Below are positions 24,648 to 33,416 of a DNA stretch of 64,000 nucleotides, piece after piece. The stretch covers positions 5,828,001 to 5,892,000 of the forward strand of contig NZ_CP114903.1 in the NCBI RefSeq assembly GCF_027497255.1. The letters run 5' to 3'. Position 1 is the first letter of the stretch. Every line of letters begins with the position of its first letter. Below the pieces are notes generated by a model, which saw nothing but the letters and a program-made list of their open reading frames with translations, was not told the origin of the DNA and did not search any database. This DNA comes from Micromonospora sp. WMMD882 (GTDB lineage: Bacteria > Actinomycetota > Actinomycetes > Mycobacteriales > Micromonosporaceae). A program made the translations under genes and the position numbers.

Positions 24648-25595
24648 CTAAGGCCCGTCGAGCAGCCAGCGGACCACCTCGACCTGCTCCGGGAAGACCT
24701 GCCCCTCGACGATGCTCCAGGCCAGCGTCTGGCCGACCGTCCAGCCCCGGGCCCGGTCGCGGTCCAGCCCCAGCTCGGCGGTGAGCCGGTCCAGCCGGTA
24801 CCGGACCGCCGCCGCCGAGTGGCCCAGCTCCGCGCCGCGCACCAGCGGCACCACGCCGAACTCGCGTTCACCGAGCAGCGGCTTCGGGTCGATCAGCAGC
24901 CACGGCTCGCGGGTGGCCCGCAGCACGTTGCCGGCGTGCAGGTCCTGGTTGACCAGCACCTGCCCGCCCTGGGTCGGCGTCAGCCCGGTGAGCAGGTCGA
25001 CGGCGGCGTCGAGCAGCCGCCGCTCGTACGGCCGACCGGCCCGCTCCCAGTTGCCCGGCAGCCGTTCCACCCAGCCGGCGGCCTCTTCGGCCAGCGGCGT
25101 GAAGGACCCCGACCCGGCCGGCGGCGCCCCGGCCGGCGATTGCCCGGCGGGCGACGGCAGCCCGGCCGGCGGTGGCCCACCGGCCGGCAGCCACAGGCGG
25201 GGGAGCAGGTCGACGGCGACCCCGAGCGCCTCCCGGGGTGGCAGGTGGTGCAGCGGCGTGCCGGGCACGCACCGCTCGACCAGCAGGGCCCGCCAGGCCG
25301 GCTCGTGCGCCAGCAACCGGACCGCGCCCTCACCCGCCCAGGCGGCCAGCGCCGCCGCCTCGTGCGCGCTCTCCGGGTCGGGGTACTGGAGCTTGAGCAC
25401 GGCCGGGACGCCGTCGGGCAGCTCCGTGCGGAGCGTCAGCGCCGCCATCCCGCCGTCGTACGCCGGACCCAGCCGCAGGCCCCAGCGGTCGACACAGGAG
25501 GCCAGGCGCTGCGGCAGGGCCGCCAGCCACGCCCGCCCGGCGGGCGCCCGCCGGACCCAGCCGAGCTGCTCGGGGATCTCCAGTTCCACGCCCAT
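24648..25595 (-). CDS. Streptomycin-6-kinase-like phosphotransferase (APH(6)/hydroxyurea family)
   Basis: 315 aa from ATG 25595, with GGAGG 8 nt upstream; GTG 25598 is the alternative. The N-lobe Lys is in AVLKLQYPDPESAHEAAAL. The catalytic loop is NQDLHAGNVLR (about 215) and the metal motif is LIDPKPLLGEREFGVV. This DPKP...GE...FD/FG pattern is typical of the aminoglycoside/hydroxyurea resistance kinase family (streptomycin 6-kinase). A Pro-Ala-Gly-rich insert (PAGGPPPAGLPSPAG onward) interrupts the middle and is atypical. Many soil actinobacteria carry chromosomal members with no known phenotype. Resistance is possible but unproven. It converges with the Nei gene. Confidence 0.88.
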   Translation of the reverse strand: MGVELEIPEQLGWVRRAPAGRAWLAALPQRLASCVDRWGLRLGPAYDGGMAALTLRTELPDGVPAVLKLQYPDPESAHEAAALAAWAGEGAVRLLAHEPAWRALLVERCVPGTPLHHLPPREALGVAVDLLPRLWLPAGGPPPAGLPSPAGQSPAGAPPAGSGSFTPLAEEAAGWVERLPGNWERAGRPYERRLLDAAVDLLTGLTPTQGGQVLVNQDLHAGNVLRATREPWLLIDPKPLLGEREFGVVPLVRGAELGHSAAAVRYRLDRLTAELGLDRDRARGWTVGQTLAWSIVEGQVFPEQVEVVRWLLDGP

Positions 25596-25702
25596 CACGT
25601 CATCCTCCGACAGGGACCGGCGTCCACGCCACCGTCAGTCCGCTCCCACCGTCGGCCCCGGCTCACCGTCGGTCGGGGTTCAAAGTCAGCCGGTGCCCAC
25701 CG

Positions 25703-27124
25703 TCAGCGCAGCCGGCGGATGTCGCCGTACGCGCGGTAGAAGCCGCCCCGGCCGGCCTCGCGGACCTCGGTGACCACGTAGTGGGCCCCGGGCTCGCGGA
25801 TGCCCTTGGGGAACTGCACCGACCAGTCCCGGTGGTAGCCGTCGGAGAGCACCTGCACGCGCAGCCGGCCCCGCTCCTCGACGCACCGCACCACCACGCC
25901 GCCGCCGGCGTGGTCGACGACCTCGACCGTGGTCGACGGCGCGGTGACCGCCAGGCTCGGCGGGGCCTTGACGTCCACCACCTGCGGCACGCTGCCGGCC
26001 TCGGCCGCCCGGATCGCCGGCTCGCTGGCGTCGACGCAGGCCAGGTGGCCGCCGGTGGTGACCACGTAGAGCCGTTCGTCGTGGTACTGCATGGAGTACG
26101 CCGAGCCGCAGCCGGTGCCGAGCTTCCAGAGCCGGTTGCCGGCCTCGTCGAAGCAGTAGATCGAGGAGTGGCTGTCGCCGGCGAAGACGTACCGGCCGTC
26201 GGCGGCGGTGGCGCAGGAGAAGACCGGCGCGTCGCACCGGAAGGTCTGTTCCCGCCGGCCGCGCTTGCCCAGCCGCACCACCTCGCGGGTGGCGGTGCCG
26301 GCGAAGACGTGGTCACGCTCCTGCCAGCCGAACAGGACCGACCCGGTGGAGGTGTGCCACAGCTCCCGCCCGGTGCGCCAGTCGTAGCCGGTGACGCCGG
26401 CCGAGTGCCCGTGGTAGATCGCGTCGTCGTCGCAGCGGACCATCCACGCCGACCGGCCCCGCCCCGGCCGCCGCCAGAGGAACTCGTCCTCGTGGTCGAT
26501 CGCGGCGATCCCGCCACCGGCGTCCGAGACGCCGAGCACCCCGTCGTGGATGTCCAGCCAGTAGATGTCGATGTCCGGCGCGATGCTGTACGCCGCCCGG
26601 GGCACCTTGCCGGAGAGGTCGTAGACGTTGCCGTCGTCACAGCCGGCGTAGATCCAGGCGTCGTCGGCGACGATGCACTTCACCCCGTCCGGCAGGCGGA
26701 CCTGGCCGACCACCCGGGCGTCGTGCCCGAGCGTGGTGATCACGCCGCGTTCGTTGCCGACCATGCAGTGCCGCCCGTCGACGAAGATGCCGAAGGCGGG
26801 CGCGCCCGAGTCGTACCGCCAGAGCACCGGGGCGGTGCGCGCGGTGGACCGGGCGCTGACGATCTGCCGGCGGCTGACCGCGCGCCGCTGGCGGACGCCG
26901 CGCACCGCCGGGGCGTACCCCTTGCGGACCTTCTCCCCGATCTTCTTCGCGGCGGCGGCGCGGGCCTTGGCGTTGTCGGCGTAGCTGCTGGCCTTGACCT
27001 GGCCCTGGTCGCCGATCCGGCCGTAGCGGACGGTCAGCTCGCAGCCGTCCACCACGGTCTCGTAGAACTTGTGCGCCCCACCGTCCACTTCGGACAGTTC
27101 GAGGTACGTCGTCTCCTGCGGCAA
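25703..27124 (-). CDS. WGR-domain protein with PQQ-type beta-propeller
   Basis: 473 aa. The TTG at 27124 is the start: GGAGG lies 7 nt upstream and no ATG or GTG fits. Residues about 5-75 are a WGR domain (YLELSEVDGGAHKFYET, VRYGRIGDQGQV, SYADNAKARAAAAKKIGEKVRKGY), a nucleic-acid-binding module best known from PARPs and MolR-type proteins. From about 95 to 380 there are repeating strands of PQQ/WD-like type (VLWRYDSGAPAFGIFVDG, ELWHTSTGSVLFGWQE, RLWKLGTGCGSAYSMQY) forming a propeller. The last 90 residues are beta-rich. There is no signal peptide, so it is cytoplasmic. I know of no function for this fusion. Confidence 0.85.
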   Translation of the reverse strand: MPQETTYLELSEVDGGAHKFYETVVDGCELTVRYGRIGDQGQVKASSYADNAKARAAAAKKIGEKVRKGYAPAVRGVRQRRAVSRRQIVSARSTARTAPVLWRYDSGAPAFGIFVDGRHCMVGNERGVITTLGHDARVVGQVRLPDGVKCIVADDAWIYAGCDDGNVYDLSGKVPRAAYSIAPDIDIYWLDIHDGVLGVSDAGGGIAAIDHEDEFLWRRPGRGRSAWMVRCDDDAIYHGHSAGVTGYDWRTGRELWHTSTGSVLFGWQERDHVFAGTATREVVRLGKRGRREQTFRCDAPVFSCATAADGRYVFAGDSHSSIYCFDEAGNRLWKLGTGCGSAYSMQYHDERLYVVTTGGHLACVDASEPAIRAAEAGSVPQVVDVKAPPSLAVTAPSTTVEVVDHAGGGVVVRCVEERGRLRVQVLSDGYHRDWSVQFPKGIREPGAHYVVTEVREAGRGGFYRAYGDIRRLR

Positions 27125-27235
27125 GGGGAATCCTCCGGGGAACGGGCGACCGGCGGCGACCCGGCCGGTACGTCGACAGCGCGCACACCGTAGCGCCCAC
27201 CACCGACACGAAACGCCCGCCGAGCCGCCGCCCGA

Positions 27236-28609
27236 CTACCGGCGGGCCAGCGCGTCGACGGCCTTGCGGGCGGCGACCAGGACCGGATCCCAGGCCGGCG
27301 CGTACGGCGGCGCGTAGCCCAGGTCCAGGGCGGTCATGTCGTCCACCGTCATGCCGTTCCACAGCGCCACGGCCAACGTGTCGATCCGCTTGGCCGCCTC
27401 GGACCAGCCGACGATCTGCGCGCCGAGCAGCCGCCCGCTGGGCCGCTCGGCGAGCAGCTTCACGCTCATCGTCCGGGCCCCCGGGTAGTAGCCGGCCCGG
27501 TTCGTCGACTCGGCGATCACCGAGACGAACTCGAAACCGGCCGCGGTGGCCTCCCGCTCCCGCAGCCCGGTGCGACCCACCTCCAGGTCGCAGACCTTGG
27601 TCACCGCCGTGCCGATCACGCCGGGGAAGGTGGCGTAGCCGCCGCCGATGTTGATGCCCGCGACCCGGCCCTGCTTGTTGGCGTGCGTGCCCAGCGGGAT
27701 GTGCACCGGCAGGCCGCTGACCAGGTGCAGGCTCTCCACGCAGTCCCCGGCGGCCCACACGTCGGGCGCGTCGACCACCCGCATCCGGCGGTCCACCCGG
27801 ATGCCGCCGGACGGCCCGACCGGCAGCCCGGCCGCCTCGGCGAGCGCGGTGTTCGGGCGCACCCCGAGACCGAGGACGACCACGTCGGCCGGGAACTCGC
27901 CGGCGTCGGTGACCACCCCGGTGACCCGGCCGTCCCGCTCCGCCAGGCCGGTGACCGTGACCCCGGTACGGATCTCGATGCCCAGGCCGCGCATCGCGTC
28001 GGCGACCAGACCGGCCATGTCCGGGTCCACCGTGGACATCGGCTGCTCGGCCTGCTCGACCAGGGTCACCCGGAGACCGCGCACGATCAGCGCCTCGGCC
28101 ATCTCCACGCCGATGTAGCCGCCGCCGACCACCACCGCCCGCCGGGGCGGCGGGTCACCTTCCAGCCAGTCGCGCAGCGCGTCGCCGTCGTCGAGGGTCT
28201 GCACCCCGAACACGCCGGCCGCCTCGGTGTGCGCCCACGCCGGTTTCACCGGGTTCGCGCCGGTGGCGTACATCAGGATGTCGAACCGTTCGCGGACCTC
28301 GCCGCCGCCGGCCAGATCCTGGGCGACGACCTCACGGCGGGCCAGGTCGATCGCGGTGACCTCGTGCCGGAGCCGGACGTCGACGGCGAAGTCGTCCCGG
28401 AAGGTGGCCGGATCCCGGGCGACCAGGTCGTCCCGGTCCTCGACCAGCCCGCTGATCCAGTACGGGATGCCGCACGCCGAGTACGACGTGAAGCGGCCCC
28501 GCTCGAACGCCACGATCTCCAGGTCGTCAGGTCCACGACGCCGGCGGGCCTGGGACGCCGCCGCCATGCCACCGGCGTCCCCGCCCACCACGATCAACCG
28601 TTGTGCCAT
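27236..28609 (-). CDS. FAD/NAD(P)-dependent disulfide oxidoreductase, CoA-disulfide reductase-like
   Basis: 457 aa. N-terminal FAD site VVGGDAGGMAAA, redox Cys46 in YSACGIPYWISG, NAD(P) site VVVGGGYIGVEMAE at about 155, and second FAD motif VWAAGDCVE. The single active Cys in SACGIPY and the ending DMTALDLGYAPPYAPAWDPV are signatures of the CoA-disulfide reductase / NADH oxidase / persulfide reductase group. Likely activity is NAD(P)H-dependent reduction of CoA disulfide, CoA persulfide or oxygen; no rhodanese domain is fused. It is on the same strand as, and 5 bp downstream of, the YbdK-type ligase, a possible thiol-related pairing. Confidence 0.9.
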   Translation of the reverse strand: MAQRLIVVGGDAGGMAAASQARRRRGPDDLEIVAFERGRFTSYSACGIPYWISGLVEDRDDLVARDPATFRDDFAVDVRLRHEVTAIDLARREVVAQDLAGGGEVRERFDILMYATGANPVKPAWAHTEAAGVFGVQTLDDGDALRDWLEGDPPPRRAVVVGGGYIGVEMAEALIVRGLRVTLVEQAEQPMSTVDPDMAGLVADAMRGLGIEIRTGVTVTGLAERDGRVTGVVTDAGEFPADVVVLGLGVRPNTALAEAAGLPVGPSGGIRVDRRMRVVDAPDVWAAGDCVESLHLVSGLPVHIPLGTHANKQGRVAGINIGGGYATFPGVIGTAVTKVCDLEVGRTGLREREATAAGFEFVSVIAESTNRAGYYPGARTMSVKLLAERPSGRLLGAQIVGWSEAAKRIDTLAVALWNGMTVDDMTALDLGYAPPYAPAWDPVLVAARKAVDALARR

Positions 28610-28613
28610 CGGA

Positions 28614-29846
28614 TCAGTCTGTCACCGTGGGCGCGCCGCCACGGGTCTGTCGGGCCACCTCGGCGACCACGTCGACGAGTTTGCCCGTCCGGGCGTACAC
28701 GGCGCGCTGCCGCGTCGCCCCGGTGCCGTGCCGGCGTACGCCGTCCAGCAGCCCGGTGACCCGGTCGGCGTCGCCGTGCCGCTCCAGCACCGGCCGGACC
28801 CGCTCGACCAGCCGGTCCAGCAGCTCCCAGGCCGGGACGACGCCACCGTCGGCGGTCAGGTCGACGGCCTTGCCGGCCAGCCCGTCGTGCGCGGCCCGCC
28901 AGTGCGCCGCGACCAGCAGGTGGTGGTCGACCCGGGGCGCCGGACGGCCGGCGGCGATCTCCGCCAGGGCGGTGCCGACCAGCCCCCGGACCAGCGCCGC
29001 GACCAGGATGGTGTCGTCCAGCGCCGAGCAGACGTCACCGATGCGGATCTCCACCGTCGGGTACTTCGCCGACAGCCGGGCGTACCAGTAGAGCATCCCC
29101 TCGTCGAGCATCACGCCGCTGTCGATGAGCTGGCCGATCAGCCGCCGGTAGTGCGCGAACGAGTCGAGCCAGGGGGTGGGGGCCACCGAGGGCCACCGTT
29201 CCCACTCGATCGACCGCCAGCTCGCGTACCCGGTGTCCGCCCCGGCGGAGAACGGCGAGTTGGTGGTGAGCGCGTGCAGCACCGGCAACCACGGTCGGAC
29301 GTGGTTGAGCACCTGCACGCCGGTGTCCGGGTCGGGCACCCCGACGTGCACGTGCATGCCGTTGTTGCCGGGGCCGGGGGCGAGCAGCCGGTACCGTTCG
29401 ACCATCCGGTCGAAGCGGGGTTTGTCCACCACGGGCGGGGTCGGGCCGGCGGCCGGGCCGGTGCCGATGGCGAGCAGCCGTACGCCGGCCCGCTCGGCGG
29501 CGTCGGCGAGCCCGGCCCGCAGCAGCCCCAGGGAGTGCCGGATCGCGTCCAGATCCAGCCCGGGCGGGCTGCCGATCTCGATCTGACTGGTCTGGAACTC
29601 CCGTTCCACCTGGCCGGACAGCTCGGGGGGCACCTGCTCCATGACCAGGTCGACGGCGGGGACGGCCACTCCGGTGTGCGGGTCGACGAGCAGGAACTCC
29701 TCCTCGACGCCCACGGTGAGCAGGTCCGGGCCCGCCGGCTGCGGCGCAGCCGTGCCGTCCTCGTGTGCCGCTTGGCCGATCACGGCCTTCACCACCTTCG
29801 TCCCCGCCCCGCGCGGGTCGCGGGCGCCGCGGACAGCACTACCCAT
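28614..29846 (-). CDS. YbdK-type carboxylate-amine ligase (GCS2 family)
   Basis: 410 aa if started at ATG 29846; no clear ribosome-binding site supports it, and an in-frame GTG about 20 codons in is possible. The ATP-grasp-like glutamate-cysteine ligase 2 fold is recognised from TVGVEEEFLLVDPHTG, QTSQIEIGSPPG, NGMHVHVGVPD, RSIEWERWPSVAPTPW and EIRIGDVCSALDD. The family makes gamma-glutamyl amides; E. coli YbdK is weak on cysteine, and the true substrate is usually unknown. Actinobacteria generally use mycothiol rather than glutathione, so glutathione synthesis is not implied. It precedes the CoA-disulfide reductase-like gene. Confidence 0.87.
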   Translation of the reverse strand: MGSAVRGARDPRGAGTKVVKAVIGQAAHEDGTAAPQPAGPDLLTVGVEEEFLLVDPHTGVAVPAVDLVMEQVPPELSGQVEREFQTSQIEIGSPPGLDLDAIRHSLGLLRAGLADAAERAGVRLLAIGTGPAAGPTPPVVDKPRFDRMVERYRLLAPGPGNNGMHVHVGVPDPDTGVQVLNHVRPWLPVLHALTTNSPFSAGADTGYASWRSIEWERWPSVAPTPWLDSFAHYRRLIGQLIDSGVMLDEGMLYWYARLSAKYPTVEIRIGDVCSALDDTILVAALVRGLVGTALAEIAAGRPAPRVDHHLLVAAHWRAAHDGLAGKAVDLTADGGVVPAWELLDRLVERVRPVLERHGDADRVTGLLDGVRRHGTGATRQRAVYARTGKLVDVVAEVARQTRGGAPTVTD

Positions 29847-29925
29847 CGGCGGGGCACGGGGAAACGCGCGCTCCCCTGTGGACGGGTCGGGCAGCCGGCG
29901 GGGACGGGCCCTTGCGTGGGGCGCC

Positions 29926-29931
29926 TAGGCT
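29926..29931 (+). promoter_or_regulatory. -10 box TAGGCT before a small membrane protein
   Basis: TAGGCT lies 6 nt before GTG 29938, without a Shine-Dalgarno sequence: probable leaderless start. Confidence 0.5.
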
Positions 29932-29937
29932 GGCGGC

Positions 29938-30246
29938 GTGCCGGTGGGGTCGTTGACCGAGGTGTGGGCGTACGCGCTCACCCACCTCGTGCTGCTCGCC
30001 GACCGGCCGGTCGAGGTGCTGGCCGGCGCGGCGTTGGCCGGCGCGGCGCTCGGCGCGGCCCTGCTGCTGGCCACGGTCCTCGCCGCCCGGCTGGTGGTGG
30101 CCGGCGCGGACGCGCCCCGGGCCGGCCGGCGCTGGGGGGCGCTGCGGGACCGGGCCCGCCGGCGGCGGATCCCCCGTCAGCTCGACCCGGACGCGCCGGG
30201 TCGACCCCGTCCCCGCGCGCCCGGCGTCCGCCCCGCGACCGCGTAA
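29938..30246 (+). CDS. Small membrane protein upstream of YidC paralogue
   Basis: 102 aa. A hydrophobic N-terminal half has one or two helices (AYALTHLVLLA and AGAALAGAALGAALLLATVLAARLVV), followed by an Arg/Pro-rich basic tail. No catalytic motif is visible. It lies 159 bp before a YidC/Oxa1-family insertase gene on the same strand, and similar small proteins occur in that position in other actinobacteria (DUF6412, from memory). A helper role in insertion is conceivable but only a guess. The probable leaderless GTG supports a true gene. Confidence 0.7.
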   Translation: MPVGSLTEVWAYALTHLVLLADRPVEVLAGAALAGAALGAALLLATVLAARLVVAGADAPRAGRRWGALRDRARRRRIPRQLDPDAPGRPRPRAPGVRPATA

Positions 30247-30405
30247 CGGGGACGTCGCCGCCGCGCGTCCGCCCGGCCGACGTCTCGTCCCGGACCAGCC
30301 CCGAGGGTTTCCCGCGCCGCGTCCGGCCGCCCGTCACGTGGTCGGTTCCGTCTGTCACCCGTCCCGCGTGGACATCCGACCGGAATCGCACCGAGGGGTC
30401 TCACC

Positions 30406-31179
30406 ATGCTCGCCTTCGCACCGCTCGACGCCGCCGTGGGCGTCGCGTCCACCGCCGTCGGCACGCTCGCCACCGGGCTCGCGCCGCTGGCCGGCGGGGC
30501 GGCGACCGCCGCCGCCATCGTCGGGTTCACCGTCGCCGTCCGCCTGCTGATCACGCCGCTCACCGTCGCGCAGGTCCGGGGGGAGCGGCGTCGCGCGGCG
30601 CTCGCCCCGCAGCTCGCCGAGCTGCGCCGGCGGTACGGCGACGACCCGGCCCGCCTCCAGCGGGAGCTGGCCGGGCTGTACCGGACCGCCGGGGCGGGCC
30701 CGTTGGCCGGCTGCCTGCCGGCGCTGCTCCAGGCCCCGTTCTTCCTGGTGATGTACCGCCTGTTCAGCGTCGGCGACCGGGCGGCGCTGGCCGGGGAGCT
30801 GGTCGGGGTCCCGTTGGCGCACCACCTGACCGACGGGGTGGCCGGGGCGGCGGGGCCGCTGTTCGGCGTGCTGCTGCTGGGGTTGCTGGGGTTGGCCCGG
30901 CTGTCGTCGCGGCGGATGCGGCGGACCATGGCCGCCGGATCGGCGGGCCTGACCGGGTCGGCGGGCTCCGGTGTCGGGCCGGGGGCGGTCGGCGACGTGG
31001 GGGCGGTGGCCGGACGGATCCTGCCGCTGCTGCCGTACGCGACGCTGCCGGTGGCGCTGTTGGTGCCGTTGGCCGGCGTGCTGTACCTGGTCACCACGAC
31101 GGCCTGGACCGCGCTGGAGCACGCCGTGCTGCGCCGGGACCGGTCGATCTCGCCGCCGGCCCTGGACAGAAACAGTTAA
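30406..31179 (+). CDS. YidC/Oxa1-family membrane protein insertase paralogue
   Basis: 257 aa, ATG with GAGGGG 7 nt upstream. The insertase core is present: first core helix TAAAIVGFTVAVRLLITPLTV containing the conserved Arg in the hydrophilic groove, a coiled hairpin (QVRGERRRAALAPQLAELRRRYGDDP), then LAGCLPALLQAPFFLVMYRLF and two or three later helices. It is shorter than the housekeeping YidC, which usually sits next to rnpA and rpmH near oriC, so this is a second copy. It would insert or fold membrane proteins with or without SecYEG. The C-terminus is short (RRDRSISPPALDRNS). Confidence 0.88.
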   Translation: MLAFAPLDAAVGVASTAVGTLATGLAPLAGGAATAAAIVGFTVAVRLLITPLTVAQVRGERRRAALAPQLAELRRRYGDDPARLQRELAGLYRTAGAGPLAGCLPALLQAPFFLVMYRLFSVGDRAALAGELVGVPLAHHLTDGVAGAAGPLFGVLLLGLLGLARLSSRRMRRTMAAGSAGLTGSAGSGVGPGAVGDVGAVAGRILPLLPYATLPVALLVPLAGVLYLVTTTAWTALEHAVLRRDRSISPPALDRNS

Positions 31180-31196
31180 CTTTCTTGATAATTAGC
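31170..31196 (+). promoter_or_regulatory. AT-rich element before the chitinase gene
   Basis: AACAGTTAACTTTCTTGATA followed by ATTAG stands out sharply from the GC-rich surroundings. It contains TTAAC and GATAA half-sites around TTTCTT and is placed 45-70 bp before the chitinase start: a candidate promoter or operator. Confidence 0.4.
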
Positions 31197-31242
31197 CGCA
31201 CCTGTCGACGTCCATCGTTGCCCGGCTGGGCTGGAGGGTGCT

Positions 31243-32652
31243 GTGAAGCGTTCCCGATCACTTGTTCTGTCCCTGGTCACCGCCCTGGCGGCGACCCTCG
31301 GCGCGGCCTGGGTGGCATTGCCTGCCTTCGCCGCCGGAGCCACCGCCACGTTCGTCAAGACCGCCGACTGGGGGACCGGCTGGGAGGGGAGGTACACCGT
31401 CAGCAACGGCGGCGGCAGCGCCATCTCCGGCTGGACCGTCGCCTTCGACCTGCCCGCCGGGACCACCGTCGGCACCTACTGGGACGCGCTGCTGACGTCC
31501 GCCGGCCAGCGGCACACCTTCACCAACCGCTCGTGGAACGGCGTCATCGCCCCGGGGGCCTCGGTGTCGTTCGGCTTCATCGCCACCGGGTCGGGCACGC
31601 CGGTCAACTGCGCGCTCAACGGGGCGCCCTGCGGCGGCGGCACCCCGACCACCCCGCCGACGACCCCACCCACCACCGCCCCACCCACGACAGCCCCACC
31701 CACGACAGCCCCACCCACCACGGCCCCGCCGACCAGCCCGCCGCCGACCGGGTCGCTGCCGAGGCACCTGCTCACCGGGTACTGGCACAACTTCGACAAC
31801 CCGGCCGTCGAGCTGCGGCTGCGCGACGTGCCCCACGAGTACGACGTGGTCGCGGTGGCCTTCGCCGACGCCACCGCCACCCCCGGCGCGGTCGCCTTCG
31901 CCGTCGACCCCGGCCTGTCCGCCGCCCTCGGCGGCTACTCCGACGCCGACTTTCGGGCCGACGTGCAGACCCTGCGCTCCCGGGGCAAGAAGGTGATCAT
32001 CTCGGTCGGCGGGGAGACCGGCCGGGTCGCGGTCAACGACGCCGCCAGCGCTGTCGCCTTCGCCGACAGCGTGCACGGCCTGATCCAGCGGTACGGCTTC
32101 GACGGCGTCGACATCGACCTGGAGAACGGGCTGAACCCGACGTACATGGGGCAGGCGCTGCGCTCGCTGCGGGCCAGGGTCGGGGCGGGTCTGATCATCA
32201 CCATGGCCCCGCAGACCATCGACATGCAGAACCCGACCACCAGCTACTTCAAGCTCGCGCTGGACATCCGGGACATCCTCACCGTGGTGCACACGCAGTA
32301 CTACAACTCCGGCGCGATGCTCGGCTGTGACCAGCGGGCCGCGTACCCGCAGGGCACGGTGAACTTCATCGTCGCGCTGGCCTGCCTCCAGTTGGAGAAC
32401 GGCCTCCGCCCGGACCAGGTGGCCCTCGGGCTGCCCGCCGGAGCGGGGGCGGCCGGTGGCGGCATCGTCGCGCCCAGCGTGGTCAACGCCGCGCTGGACT
32501 GCCTGGCCAGGGGCGTCAACTGCGGCAGCTTCCGGCCGCCGCGCACCTACCCGGGCATCCGGGGCGCGATGACCTGGTCGGTCAACTGGGACGTCAGCAA
32601 CGGCAACGGCTTCGCCCGTACCGTCAAGCCGCACCTGGCCACCCTGCCCTGA
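31243..32652 (+). CDS. Secreted chitinase: CBM2 cellulose/chitin-binding module plus GH18 domain
   Basis: 469 aa, GTG with GGAGGG 6 nt upstream. A Sec signal peptide (MKRSRSLVLSLVTALAATLG and cleavage near AFAAG) is followed by a CBM2 (about 31-130: WGTGWEGRYTV, the GWTVAFDLPAG strand, NRSWNG) closed by Cys123 and Cys130. A Thr-Pro linker of repeated PPTTA units spans about 134-170. The GH18 catalytic domain runs from 178 to the end with SVGG (254-257) and the acid motif DGVDIDLE (287-294, catalytic Glu294). It hydrolyses chitin outside the cell. The AT-rich element at 31170-31196 probably drives it. No sugar-transport gene is adjacent. Confidence 0.95.
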   Translation: MKRSRSLVLSLVTALAATLGAAWVALPAFAAGATATFVKTADWGTGWEGRYTVSNGGGSAISGWTVAFDLPAGTTVGTYWDALLTSAGQRHTFTNRSWNGVIAPGASVSFGFIATGSGTPVNCALNGAPCGGGTPTTPPTTPPTTAPPTTAPPTTAPPTTAPPTSPPPTGSLPRHLLTGYWHNFDNPAVELRLRDVPHEYDVVAVAFADATATPGAVAFAVDPGLSAALGGYSDADFRADVQTLRSRGKKVIISVGGETGRVAVNDAASAVAFADSVHGLIQRYGFDGVDIDLENGLNPTYMGQALRSLRARVGAGLIITMAPQTIDMQNPTTSYFKLALDIRDILTVVHTQYYNSGAMLGCDQRAAYPQGTVNFIVALACLQLENGLRPDQVALGLPAGAGAAGGGIVAPSVVNAALDCLARGVNCGSFRPPRTYPGIRGAMTWSVNWDVSNGNGFARTVKPHLATLP

Positions 32653-32744
32653 CAGCCGCCGTCGTCGCCGGGCGCGGTGGCGCGCCGGCCGGCGGCGTCG
32701 GGGTCACCGGCGCCGCCGGCCGGGATGGCGGTGGCACGGCGCGG

Positions 32745-33416
32745 TCAGCGGCCGGTGGAGACCGGCTGCTGACCGCGTCGCGCCCGGCGACGGCGGGACT
32801 TCTTGACCGCCCAACTGGCGATCATGAGCGCGAAGATCGCCAGGATGCCGTAGTCGAACCAACTGCTGTACTTGTCGATCTGCTCCCAGCGCGAGCCCAG
32901 CGAGTAGCCGAGACCGACGAAGATGGCGTTCCACAGGCCGCTGCCCAGCGTGGTGAGCACGCTGAACTCCACGAGCGGCATCCGGTTCGCGCCGGCCGGG
33001 ATCGACACCAGGCTGCGTACCACCGGGGCCATCCGGCCGAACAGCACCGCCCACCGGCCGTGCCGTTCGAACCAGCGGTCGGCCCGTTCCAGGTCGTCCA
33101 GATCGACCAGGGGAAGCTTGTCCAGCCACCGTTTCAGCCGGTCCTCGCCGAGCCCCGCGCCGATCCAGTAGAGGACCAGCGCGCCGAGCAGGGAGCCGAC
33201 CGTGGCGGCCAGCCAGACCACCACCACGTTGAACCGGCCCTCACCGGCCAGATAGCCGGCCAGCGCCAGCACGATCTCGCTGGGGATCGGCGGAATGATG
33301 CTCTCCAGGGCGACCAGCAGCGCCACTCCGGGGGAGCCCATCGCCTCGATGACGCCGGCCACCCAGCCGGTCAGGCCACCCAGTTGACCCGGGTCGACGT
33401 TGTCGGCGAGCGACAT
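32745..33416 (-). CDS. DedA-family membrane protein
   Basis: 223 aa from ATG 33416, with GGAGGGA upstream. Family features are PPIPSEIVLALAGYLAG near the N-terminus, then FNVVVVWLAATVGSLLGALVLYWIG, the conserved FGRMAPVVRSLVSIPAGANRM and a final helix before a basic tail (VKKSRRRRARRGQQ). DedA proteins are inner-membrane transporters, several of which recycle undecaprenyl phosphate or phosphatidylethanolamine across the membrane. The precise lipid here is unknown. It is alone on its strand between the chitinase (convergent) and the lectin gene. Confidence 0.92.
   Translation of the reverse strand: MSLADNVDPGQLGGLTGWVAGVIEAMGSPGVALLVALESIIPPIPSEIVLALAGYLAGEGRFNVVVVWLAATVGSLLGALVLYWIGAGLGEDRLKRWLDKLPLVDLDDLERADRWFERHGRWAVLFGRMAPVVRSLVSIPAGANRMPLVEFSVLTTLGSGLWNAIFVGLGYSLGSRWEQIDKYSSWFDYGILAIFALMIASWAVKKSRRRRARRGQQPVSTGR

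Noticed and set aside
28227..32330. Plus-strand open frame of over 1300 codons across four genes
   Set aside because: It is antisense or out of frame to four well-supported genes and has Arg/Pro/Gly-rich, non-protein-like composition.
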